Below are positions 1-6,705 of a stretch of 22,901 bases of DNA, one piece after another. This DNA is from an uncultured Collinsella sp. Lineage in GTDB: Bacteria; Actinomycetota; Coriobacteriia; Coriobacteriales; Coriobacteriaceae. The DNA lies in NCBI GenBank assembly GCA_900549135.1, contig URNI01000019.1:1-22901 (forward strand), given 5' to 3'. How positions within the stretch are numbered: position 1 is the first letter of the stretch; the number at the start of each line of letters is the position of its first letter. The notes under the pieces were generated by a model. The model was not told the DNA's origin, did not search any database, and saw only the letters and a list, made by a program, of their open reading frames with translations. The position numbers were made by a program, and so were the translations under genes.

Positions 1-2588
1 CCGCAGCCCAGGCAGCGGGCGGTCTCGGCGCGCACCTGCTCCTCGGTAAAGGTCTCAACATACTCGCTAAACGGCGCAGCCTTCTCGCGTTCGCGGTCCA
101 CATGCGCAACCTCGCGGCTCGCGTTGTCGTAGCTCTCGAGCACAACGTCGTCGCGGTCGAGCGCGGTGTAGCGGCGCTGATTGCGGCCGATGGTGAGCGT
201 GGAGCCCGGCTGCACAAAGCGATGGATGGACACCGCGGCCTCGTGGCCGGCGGCGATAGCGTCGATGGCAAAGCTGGGGCCGGTGTAGACGTCGCCGCCC
301 ACAAAGATGTCGGGTTCGGCGGTCTGGTAAGTCTGGGGATCGGCAAGGGCACCCTGGCCGCGGCCGAGCTCCACCTTGGAGCCAGCCAGCAGGTCGCCCC
401 ACACAATGGACTGGCCAATCGACATGACGACACGGTCGGCATCGACACGGCGCAGATCGTTCTCGTCGTACTCGGGCGCAAAACGGCCCTCGTCGTCAAA
501 GACGCGCGTGCAGCGCTTGAAGGTGATACCGCACACACGACCGGCCTCGTCCAGGTGAATCTCCTTGGGGCCCCAGCCGCAGCTGATGTGAGCGCCGTCC
601 TCAACGGCCTCGCGACGCTCCTCCTCGCTGGCGGGCATCTGGGCCTCGCTCTCCAGGCAGAACATCTCAACATGCTCAGAGCCCAGACGGCAGGCGTTGC
701 GGGCAACGTCGATGGCCACGTTGCCGCCGCCCACTACAATGGTGCGGCCGGACAGGGTATCGATCTTGCCGCTGTTAACCTCGCGAAGGAAGTCGACGGC
801 CACGGTCACGTCCTCGGCATCCTCGCCCGGAATGCCGGCAAGGCGGCCGCCCTGGCAGCCAATGGCAACGTAGAAGGCCTTAAAGCCCTGCGCGCGCAGC
901 TCGTCGAGCGTCACGTCGCGACCGACTTCCACGCCATAGCGAAACTCGGCACCCATCAGGCGAATGACCTCGACCTCGGCCTCAATGACGTCCTTCTGCA
1001 GCTTAAAGCTGGGAATGCCGTAGGTAAGCATGCCGCCCGGGTGCTCGTTCTTCTCGAACACGACGGGCTTGTAGCCCTTCTCGGCCAGGTAGAAAGCGCA
1101 GGACAGGCCGGCCGGACCGGCGCCGATGATGGCGATCTTCTGATCGAAGCCGCCGGCACGCGTCGGGGTCACCACAGGCGGGACATAGCGGGTCGCGGCA
1201 TCCAGATCGCGCTGGGCGATGAACTTCTTGACCTCGTCGATGGCCACGGCAGCGTCTACACGGCCGCGGGTACAGGCATCCTCACAGCGGCGGTTGCACA
1301 CACGGCCGCAGATAGCGGGCAGCGGGTTCTCGCGCTTAATGAGTGCCAGGGCCTCGTCATAGCGGCCCTGTGCCGCAAGCTTCAGATAGCCCTGAACGGC
1401 AACGTGCGCGGGGCAAGCCGTCTTGCAGGGCGCGGTGCCGGACTCGTGCGTCTCGATACGGTTATCGTTGCGGTAGTTGGGCGACCACTTGGTGTGGTCC
1501 CACTTGGTGGCATCGGGCAGCTCCTGGCGCGGATACTCGGGCACCTGTCCGCCGGCCTTTTTGCTGCAGAGCTTCTGGCCGAGCTTGGCGGCACCGGCCG
1601 GGCACACCTCAACGCAGCGACCGCAGGCCACGCACTTGTCCTTCTCGACCTTGGCGACATAGGCCGAGCGCGACAGGTTAGGCGTGTTGAACAGCTGCGA
1701 GGTGCGCAGAGCGTAGCACACGTTGACGTTGCAGTTGCAGATGGCGAAGATCTTGTTCTCGCCATCGATGTTGGTGATCTGGTGCACAAAGCCGTTGTCC
1801 TCGGCCTGGCGCAGGATGTCGTAAACCTCGTCGCGCGTCACATAGTGGCCGCGGTCGGTCTCAACCACGTAGTCGGCCATATCGCCCACGGCAATGCACC
1901 AATCGGCCGGGTCGTCGGCGCAGCCCTCGCCCATCACGCGACGGCTCGCGCGGCAGCTGCAGGTGCTGGCGGCATACTTACCCTCGTATTTGTCGAGCCA
2001 GTGCTCGATATGCTCGATCGGCACCGAGGTGCTCGCGGCGTCGATGGCCTTCTCGACCGGAATGACGTGCATGCCGATACCGGCGCCTCCGGGCGGCACC
2101 ATCGGCGTGGCTTTGGACAGCGGCCCCTTGGACGCCTGCTCAAAGAACTTGGCATAGACCGGATGCTCCTCGAGCTGGCTCACGCGCATGTTGAGGAACT
2201 CGGCGGAACCCGGTACCAGCATGGGCAGCACCCATTGCTTGGCGCGCTCGGGGTTTTCCCAGTTGTACTCGAGCAGGCCCGTGTAGCTCATATCGTCGAG
2301 CATTTTTTCGATCTTTGCCTCGGGCATGCCGGTGAGCTTGACCATCTCGGACAGCGTATAGGGACGGCGCATCTTCATCTTGCAGAGCACCTCGGCCTGC
2401 GCGTCGGTCGCGGCCTCGGCAAACGACCAGTACTCATAGCCCAGCAGCTCGTCGCGATGCAGCAGGCGGTTGGTGCAGTGCTCGCACAGTTTGACGATGG
2501 CCTCGCGCGGATGCTCCGGCAGCGGCGGCACAAACTCCGCACCGATATCGGGCTCGGTATAGCTAATCCCCGGTCCGTTGAGAATCAT
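1..2588 (-). CDS. Multidomain Fe-S/FAD oxidoreductase, GltD-like (3' end outside window)
   Basis: About 862 residues are visible and the C-terminus lies beyond the left edge. The N-terminal 130 residues look like a small helical, possibly winged-helix, region. A cysteine-rich segment follows (Cys210, Cys212, Cys223, Cys231, Cys285, Cys287, Cys291), then a CxxCxxCxxxCP ferredoxin motif at 319-330. A GltD-type Fe-S helical domain comes next (Cys388, Cys392, Cys428, Cys432, Cys436, Cys440). The FAD dinucleotide fold has GAGPAGL at 489-495 and the NAD(P)H fold has GGGNVAIDVAR at 620-630. The visible end reads ARCLGCG, so more Fe-S ligands probably follow. In this family electrons move between NAD(P)H, FAD and Fe-S clusters; the final substrate is unknown. 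The start is set by AAGGGA at 2594-2599, five bases upstream of ATG. It is divergent from a TetR gene and shares its control region. The antisense frame is open for 860 codons, which is a GC-composition shadow. Confidence 0.9.
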   Translation of the reverse strand, partial: MILNGPGISYTEPDIGAEFVPPLPEHPREAIVKLCEHCTNRLLHRDELLGYEYWSFAEAATDAQAEVLCKMKMRRPYTLSEMVKLTGMPEAKIEKMLDDMSYTGLLEYNWENPERAKQWVLPMLVPGSAEFLNMRVSQLEEHPVYAKFFEQASKGPLSKATPMVPPGGAGIGMHVIPVEKAIDAASTSVPIEHIEHWLDKYEGKYAASTCSCRASRRVMGEGCADDPADWCIAVGDMADYVVETDRGHYVTRDEVYDILRQAEDNGFVHQITNIDGENKIFAICNCNVNVCYALRTSQLFNTPNLSRSAYVAKVEKDKCVACGRCVEVCPAGAAKLGQKLCSKKAGGQVPEYPRQELPDATKWDHTKWSPNYRNDNRIETHESGTAPCKTACPAHVAVQGYLKLAAQGRYDEALALIKRENPLPAICGRVCNRRCEDACTRGRVDAAVAIDEVKKFIAQRDLDAATRYVPPVVTPTRAGGFDQKIAIIGAGPAGLSCAFYLAEKGYKPVVFEKNEHPGGMLTYGIPSFKLQKDVIEAEVEVIRLMGAEFRYGVEVGRDVTLDELRAQGFKAFYVAIGCQGGRLAGIPGEDAEDVTVAVDFLREVNSGKIDTLSGRTIVVGGGNVAIDVARNACRLGSEHVEMFCLESEAQMPASEEERREAVEDGAHISCGWGPKEIHLDEAGRVCGITFKRCTRVFDDEGRFAPEYDENDLRRVDADRVVMSIGQSIVWGDLLAGSKVELGRGQGALADPQTYQTAEPDIFVGGDVYTGPSFAIDAIAAGHEAAVSIHRFVQPGSTLTIGRNQRRYTALDRDDVVLESYDNASREVAHVDREREKAAPFSEYVETFTEEQVRAETARCLGC

Positions 2589-2680
2589 AGTCGTCCCTTC
2601 TCTTGCCGCAGCCTGACAGGCACGCAGCGCCCCTCTTTTTTTGCAGGCCGGGCATGCCCCATGCCGTTCACCCGCCATTG

Positions 2681-2718
2681 TTGACATTGTGTCAAAAATA
2701 GTATTGACGAACCGTCAA
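2681..2718. promoter_or_regulatory. Paired palindromic operator, probably for the adjacent TetR regulator
   Basis: Two near-identical inverted repeats occupy the divergent gap: TTGACA-N3-TGTCAA at 2681-2695 and TTGACG-N3-CGTCAA at 2704-2718. Their starts are 23 bp apart, about two helical turns. A weaker relative (GGCGAACGGTCAGG) lies near 2737-2750. The arms contain TTGACA/TTGACG, which resemble -35 boxes, so a bound repressor would block promoters in one or both directions. Assignment to the TetR protein at 2777 is inferred from position. The palindromes themselves are read directly. Confidence 0.7.
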
Positions 2719-2776
2719 CAATATTCAAGACTGTTAGGCGAACGGTCAGGCAAAAGAGGATGAAAGGCGGCAAAAC

Positions 2777-3439
2777 ATGGGCAACAACACAGCAGGTACC
2801 TCTGTGGTCGATGCCGTCCCCGCATCCGATAGCGCGGCAAAGCGCCTGACGGGCGACGAACGCCGTCGCGAGATCCTCGATGCCGTGCGCACCGTAAGCT
2901 CCGAGCTGGGCGTGTCCCACCTATCGGTATCGGCCGTGACCAAGCGAGCCGGCTGCACGCGTTCATTGTTCTACCATTACTTCGCCGACATGGACGCCGC
3001 CGTCACCGCTGTTATGGACGAGGCGATCGACGGCTTTATCTCCGAACTCGAGCGGTGGAACGCCGACCGCACCGTCGGTGATATCGAGGGCGCGCTCGAC
3101 ACCGTCGCCCCGCTCTTTAAGCGCCTGGTCGCCAGCGGCCACGAGCTGCCGAGCACGCTTACCTCGAGCAGCGGCGCGCTCTACGGCGGCTTTTTGCACA
3201 ACGTGGTCCAGCGCGTGGCGCAGTATATCTGCGACACCACCGTAGTGGATTTTGTCGCCCATCATGAGCTACGCATCGACCATGTCTACGAGACGTTCTA
3301 CACCCTCATCATGGGTCTTTTGATGTATATCCGCACGCACCCCGATGTGCCCGACGAAACGGTCAAGGAAATCATCGCCTCGACACTCCACATCGAGGGC
3401 TATACCGCCAAGTATCCGGAGCGCAAGCCCCAGAACTGA
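2777..3439 (+). CDS. TetR/AcrR-family transcriptional regulator
   Basis: This 220-residue protein has a TetR-type DNA-binding domain at about residues 27-76 (RREILDAVRTVSSELG, then SVSAVTKRAG, then TRSLFYHYF as the recognition helix). The C-terminal domain of about 140 residues is variable and in this family binds the inducer and makes the dimer. An untypical 25-residue polar N-terminal extension precedes the domain. A purine-rich stretch (AGAGGATGAAAGG, 2755-2767) precedes ATG. The gene is divergent from the large flavoprotein and 63 bases upstream of the DUF5692-like membrane gene on its own strand, so it probably controls both and itself. The palindromes just upstream fit autoregulation. 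The ligand cannot be read from sequence. Confidence 0.9.
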   Translation: MGNNTAGTSVVDAVPASDSAAKRLTGDERRREILDAVRTVSSELGVSHLSVSAVTKRAGCTRSLFYHYFADMDAAVTAVMDEAIDGFISELERWNADRTVGDIEGALDTVAPLFKRLVASGHELPSTLTSSSGALYGGFLHNVVQRVAQYICDTTVVDFVAHHELRIDHVYETFYTLIMGLLMYIRTHPDVPDETVKEIIASTLHIEGYTAKYPERKPQN

Positions 3440-3502
3440 CGACATTTGGCCAAACTGCCCGCGATCAGAAGAGGGGCCGCGGGCGTGTGAAAGGAGAGCA
3501 GC

Positions 3503-4510
3503 ATGCTGTTCGATGTTTGGGGTAGCGATACCCTTATCCACTGGGCCGGCTGGGCCATGGTCTTTATTGGCCTGATCGTGCTCAACGAAGTCGGCCGCCG
3601 CACCAAGCTGGGCGCGGCAATCATCTTTGGCGTGGCTCCGCTGGCCATGACCATCTACTGCGTCGCCATCGCCATCGGCGTCTCACAGGGTGCCGAGTGG
3701 GCGCTCACCAACCCCACCCATGTGTACCAGAACAGCTGGTTCCACTACGCCAAGGTATACGCGGCGCTGGCCGGTTGCTGGGGCTTCATTGCCATTAAGT
3801 ACCAGTGGGGAAAGATCGGCAAGGCGCATTGGTTCCGCGCGTGGCCGTTTGTGATCGTCGCCATCAACATCATGATCGCCGTCGTGTCCGACTTTGAGAG
3901 CGCCTATCACTTCTTTGTCCTGGGCGAGTCCACCTGGGTCACCTCCGAGGGCGCCACGCAGCTGGCCGGCTGGAACAACGTGTTCAACGGCATCGCCGGT
4001 ATCATCAACATCTTCTGCATGACCGGTTGGTGGAGCGTCTACGCCTCCGAGGATCAGACCGACATGCTGTGGCCCGATATGACCTGGGTCTACATCATCG
4101 CCTACGATATCTGGAACTTCTGCTACACCTACAACTGCCTGCCCACCCACTCCTGGTTCTGCGGCTTTGCGCTGCTGCTGGCGCCCACCGTCGCCGCCTT
4201 TATCTGGAACAAGGGTGGCTGGATCCAGAACCGCGCCTTTACGCTTGCTATTTGGTGCATGTTTGCCCAGGTGTTCCCGTACTTCCAGGAGGAGTCCATC
4301 TTTGTGACCCACTCCACGCTCGACCCCGGCGCCGCTACCGCGGTCTCGATCGCCGCACTGGTCGCCAACGTCGCCGCGATCATCTACATCGCCTACCGCG
4401 CCAAGAAGCTCGGCCGCAATCCCTACAAGCAGGATGTCTTTGAGGGCACCAGCGATTGGGAGAAGGCTACCGCTCGCCGCGCCAAGGTGGATTACGCGCA
4501 CGCCGAGTAA
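3503..4510 (+). CDS. Polytopic membrane protein, DUF5692-like
   Basis: The protein is 335 residues, strongly hydrophobic and rich in Trp, Tyr and Phe. I count about nine membrane segments (roughly 10-28, 36-60, 82-98, 110-128, 155-175, 193-210, 215-235, 243-262 and 275-298). A charged cytoplasmic-looking tail follows, starting RAKKLGRNPYKQDVFEGTSDWEKATAR. From memory it matches the family named DUF5692, which has no assigned function. There is no transporter signature or haem-ligand pattern that I can name. AAAGGAG at 3489-3495 sets the start. It follows the tetR gene by 63 bases, probably on the same transcript, and ends at a strong terminator. By context it may be the membrane partner, transporter or sensor for the divergent oxidoreductase; that is inference. 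Confidence 0.8.
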   Translation: MLFDVWGSDTLIHWAGWAMVFIGLIVLNEVGRRTKLGAAIIFGVAPLAMTIYCVAIAIGVSQGAEWALTNPTHVYQNSWFHYAKVYAALAGCWGFIAIKYQWGKIGKAHWFRAWPFVIVAINIMIAVVSDFESAYHFFVLGESTWVTSEGATQLAGWNNVFNGIAGIINIFCMTGWWSVYASEDQTDMLWPDMTWVYIIAYDIWNFCYTYNCLPTHSWFCGFALLLAPTVAAFIWNKGGWIQNRAFTLAIWCMFAQVFPYFQEESIFVTHSTLDPGAATAVSIAALVANVAAIIYIAYRAKKLGRNPYKQDVFEGTSDWEKATARRAKVDYAHAE

Positions 4511-4577
4511 CATGTCGGTCGCTGTTGGCGCCTGGGCATAGGCCCGCTCGCCAGATTTTTAATCCAATGTCTCGCAG

Positions 4578-4617
4578 AGCCCCCGGACAGCGTTTCACTC
4601 GCTTTCCGGGGGCTTTT
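4578..4617 (+). terminator. Rho-independent terminator after the tetR-DUF5692 unit
   Basis: A perfect 10-bp GC-rich stem (AGCCCCCGGA at 4578-4587 with TCCGGGGGCT at 4605-4614) is followed by a T run (4614-4617). It lies 67 bases after the stop codon of the membrane gene. No promoter or gene is evident in 4618-4746 apart from an AT-rich patch near 4650-4665 (TATATAAAAT) that could supply a -10 box for the next gene. Confidence 0.85.
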
Positions 4618-4746
4618 GTCATTGCGTCTCTATTCATCTATTCAAAAACATGCGCATATATAAAATCGGATTTCAAATCATGCGGCGGCTCTATGGAGTC
4701 CCGTTTTTGGGTACAGTGTTGTCCCGATATTGAGCTTGGGGGATAT

Positions 4747-6249
4747 ATGAAAGATGAGACGATGGGCCAAGAGGATGCGGCCCAAGATGCAGAAGCGTGT
4801 GCCGAGGCCCTGGAGAGCCTAGACCGGATTTCGCTTGACGATGTTGCGTTTGACGATTCGAGCGTTGATGTGCAGGATGAGCCGGAAATCGAGGCACAGC
4901 CCGATGATCAGAATGCAAAAGACGATGGCGCCGCGCCCACCGAAGACGGGGCGGGGCACGAGGATTCCGAATGCGAGGCCGACGACCAGCCCGAATCCGA
5001 CACGAGCGAGGAAACCATCTTGCTCGACAGCTTGCCGGCCGAAGATTCGCTGACCCGCGAGCTTCCCGGCCTGGGCTCTGCGCCTGCCGTGGACGAGACC
5101 ATCGCCATGGGCGATATTCCCCTGCCGTCCGTTCCTTCGGCACGCGAAGCCGAGGTTCGTCATCGTAAGATGTCGCCCAAGCGCCGCAACCTGATGGTTG
5201 CCGGCGTTGTGGCCGTCGCGCTCGTCGCCGGCGGCGCAGGCTATGCTGCCTGGAACGGATATCAGCAAGAGCAGGCTGCCGTACTTGCCGCAAACGCCCA
5301 TACCATGATGTCGGTGCAGATTGGCGTGCATGCCGCGGGCCTCGACTGCTCAACTGGCTCCAAGATTCCCGTGCAGGTGAGCGGGCAGGATTCCGACGGT
5401 TCTTCCGTGAGCGAAACGCTCTACGTTGACGAGCACGGTCGCGGCATTAAGCTGCTGCCCGGCGATTACACGTTCTCCATCGCCGCCTCCCCCATCGCGG
5501 CCGACGGCACCATCTATACCGTCCCGACCACCAAGACGCAGGTCACCGTTAAGAGCGATGGACAGGATTTAAGTGCCCAGGCCACCTTTAAGCTCAAGGT
5601 GCCTTCGGCCGACACGGTGACTGACGACCAGATCGATGCCGCCGCCAAGTATGCCGAGGAGGGCGGTGCGAGCTCCGCCGCGGCTGCCAAAGTGCTCCAG
5701 CAGGCAGCAACCGCGCGGCGCGACGCCGCCGTCAATGCCGTGAGCGCGCAAAAAGCACAGGCGTCCCGTGATGCTGACGCTCGCCACAAGGCAACCGACC
5801 TCTACCAGCTCGATATTCCCGTCGAGTGGTACGGCAAGGTCGCAACTTGGCAAAACGGAAGCACGCTATGCATCTATCTGGGCGACGACGCCAATACGCC
5901 GCTCGTGACGCTCGTCGCGGTGCGCGAGGGCGAGAGCTTTACGCCCGATGAAGGCGATACGGTTTTGGGCGCGGCCAATCTAGGCAACGGTTATACCGTC
6001 TACGCCAGCGGCCCCGTCTATCCGTACGTGGTGCCCCAGACCATCAACGGACGGACGCAGAACCCCGTGTCAACCTACCCCATGGACACGGCCATTGAGC
6101 TTGTCGAGCTTACGACCGGCAACCGCTATACGTATAGCCAGATCAAGAACGACCTGGTGGGTAAAGACGGCAAGGCCGATGGTGCCACTAAGCTCGAAAC
6201 CGACTACCTCGCGCAGATCCTGCTGCCGAGTATCAAAGCCCAGGACTAG
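4747..6249 (+). CDS. Single-pass membrane protein with acidic cytoplasmic tail, unknown function
   Basis: The protein is 500 residues from the chosen ATG, which is preceded by GGGGGA at 4738-4743. In-frame starts at 4693 and 4456 exist but have poorer ribosome sites. Residues 1-135 are extremely rich in Asp, Glu, Ser and Pro. A basic patch (RHRKMSPKRR, about 138-147) then a membrane helix at about 149-169 follow, so the acidic part should be cytoplasmic and the rest extracellular. The outer part has a beta-rich stretch (roughly 185-300), an Ala-rich helical or coiled segment (about 290-345), and a C-terminal domain beginning YQLDIPVEWYGKVATW. That last domain resembles exported Coriobacteriia proteins of unknown role. 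No enzyme motif or sortase signal was seen. A role in the cell envelope is only inferred. Confidence 0.8.
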   Translation: MKDETMGQEDAAQDAEACAEALESLDRISLDDVAFDDSSVDVQDEPEIEAQPDDQNAKDDGAAPTEDGAGHEDSECEADDQPESDTSEETILLDSLPAEDSLTRELPGLGSAPAVDETIAMGDIPLPSVPSAREAEVRHRKMSPKRRNLMVAGVVAVALVAGGAGYAAWNGYQQEQAAVLAANAHTMMSVQIGVHAAGLDCSTGSKIPVQVSGQDSDGSSVSETLYVDEHGRGIKLLPGDYTFSIAASPIAADGTIYTVPTTKTQVTVKSDGQDLSAQATFKLKVPSADTVTDDQIDAAAKYAEEGGASSAAAAKVLQQAATARRDAAVNAVSAQKAQASRDADARHKATDLYQLDIPVEWYGKVATWQNGSTLCIYLGDDANTPLVTLVAVREGESFTPDEGDTVLGAANLGNGYTVYASGPVYPYVVPQTINGRTQNPVSTYPMDTAIELVELTTGNRYTYSQIKNDLVGKDGKADGATKLETDYLAQILLPSIKAQD

Positions 6250-6275
6250 CCGGCCCGAAGACAGCCGCCCAACGC

Positions 6276-6347
6276 AGTTGCGGTGAAATAGGGATTGTTT
6301 TTGCTGGTCAAACAGCAAAACAGTCCCTATTTCACCGCAACTTTTTG
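6276..6347. repeat. Long palindrome, GTTGCGGTGAAATAG family, copy 1
   Basis: The 19-base arms (6276-6294 and 6324-6342) are perfectly complementary. Inside, TTTTGCTG/CAGCAAAA extends the stem with one bulge. Five Ts follow (6342-6346), so on the plus strand it would serve as a terminator for the 500-residue gene, 26 bases after its stop. A second copy with the same outer sequence but a different inner part lies at 21271-21337, which marks this as a dispersed element rather than a private terminator. Confidence 0.8.
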
Positions 6348-6366
6348 GTGGCCTTTTTGGTGGCAC

Positions 6367-6573
6367 TCAGCGCCAGGGGTCGGCTTCGAACATTGGCTCG
6401 CGCTCGGGGCGGCGATCGCTGTAGGGATCGTAGCCGTCGTCGTCCTCGTTCTCGGCACGGATGTAGGGGTCGCGCGGCTTGGGTGCCGGCTTAGGCACAG
6501 GCTTAGGCACAGGCTTGGGTGCGGCGGGTGCGGCATCGGTCGCCGGCGCACTTGTCTTGATCTCGTCTTTCAT
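6367..6573 (-). CDS. Small proline-rich acidic protein, unknown function
   Basis: This 68-residue protein contains a KPVPKPVPKPAPKPRDPY tract (about 20-37) and then a very acidic, aromatic tail ending EPMFEADPWR. The start at 6573 is chosen because AAGGAG sits eight bases upstream. In-frame ATGs at 6591 and 6579 overlap that ribosome site. It lies downstream of clpB on the same strand but beyond the clpB terminator. The KP-rich tract resembles flexible or wall-spanning linkers, but there is no signal peptide. I recall similar small proteins ending in DPWR in related bacteria, with no known function. A short gene of this composition could be spurious, but the ribosome site and codon structure argue for it. 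Confidence 0.6.
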   Translation of the reverse strand: MKDEIKTSAPATDAAPAAPKPVPKPVPKPAPKPRDPYIRAENEDDDGYDPYSDRRPEREPMFEADPWR

Positions 6574-6624
6574 CTGCATAGCTCCTTGCATCGCATCCGT
6601 TCAACATCATCGATTGTCGCACGA

Positions 6625-6661
6625 AAAAGGGCGGCGGACCCAATTGGATCCGCCGCCCTTG
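6625..6661 (-). terminator. clpB terminator
   Basis: A 12-bp perfect stem (6628-6639 with 6650-6661, GGGCGGCGGA/TCCGCCGCCC) is followed on the minus strand by CTTTTT (read from 6630 down to 6625). It lies 45 bases after the clpB stop codon. Confidence 0.85.
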
Positions 6662-6705
6662 GCGTTTAGAGACGGCTGGCAGATTTTAAGGCATGTCCCA
6701 AAAAT

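Noticed and set aside
102..2684. 860-codon open frame on the plus strand
   Set aside because: It lies opposite the flavoprotein, which has clear FAD, NAD(P)H and Fe-S motifs. The antisense frame is low-complexity Ala/Gly/Leu/His/Val, typical of antisense reading in high-GC genes.
2585..2958. Small minus-strand frames in the tetR promoter region
   Set aside because: They overlap the tetR coding start and the palindromic operators and have no family features.
4456..4746. N-terminal extension of the 500-residue membrane protein
   Set aside because: The in-frame upstream start overlaps the DUF5692-like gene and runs through its terminator; ATG at 4747 has a better ribosome site.
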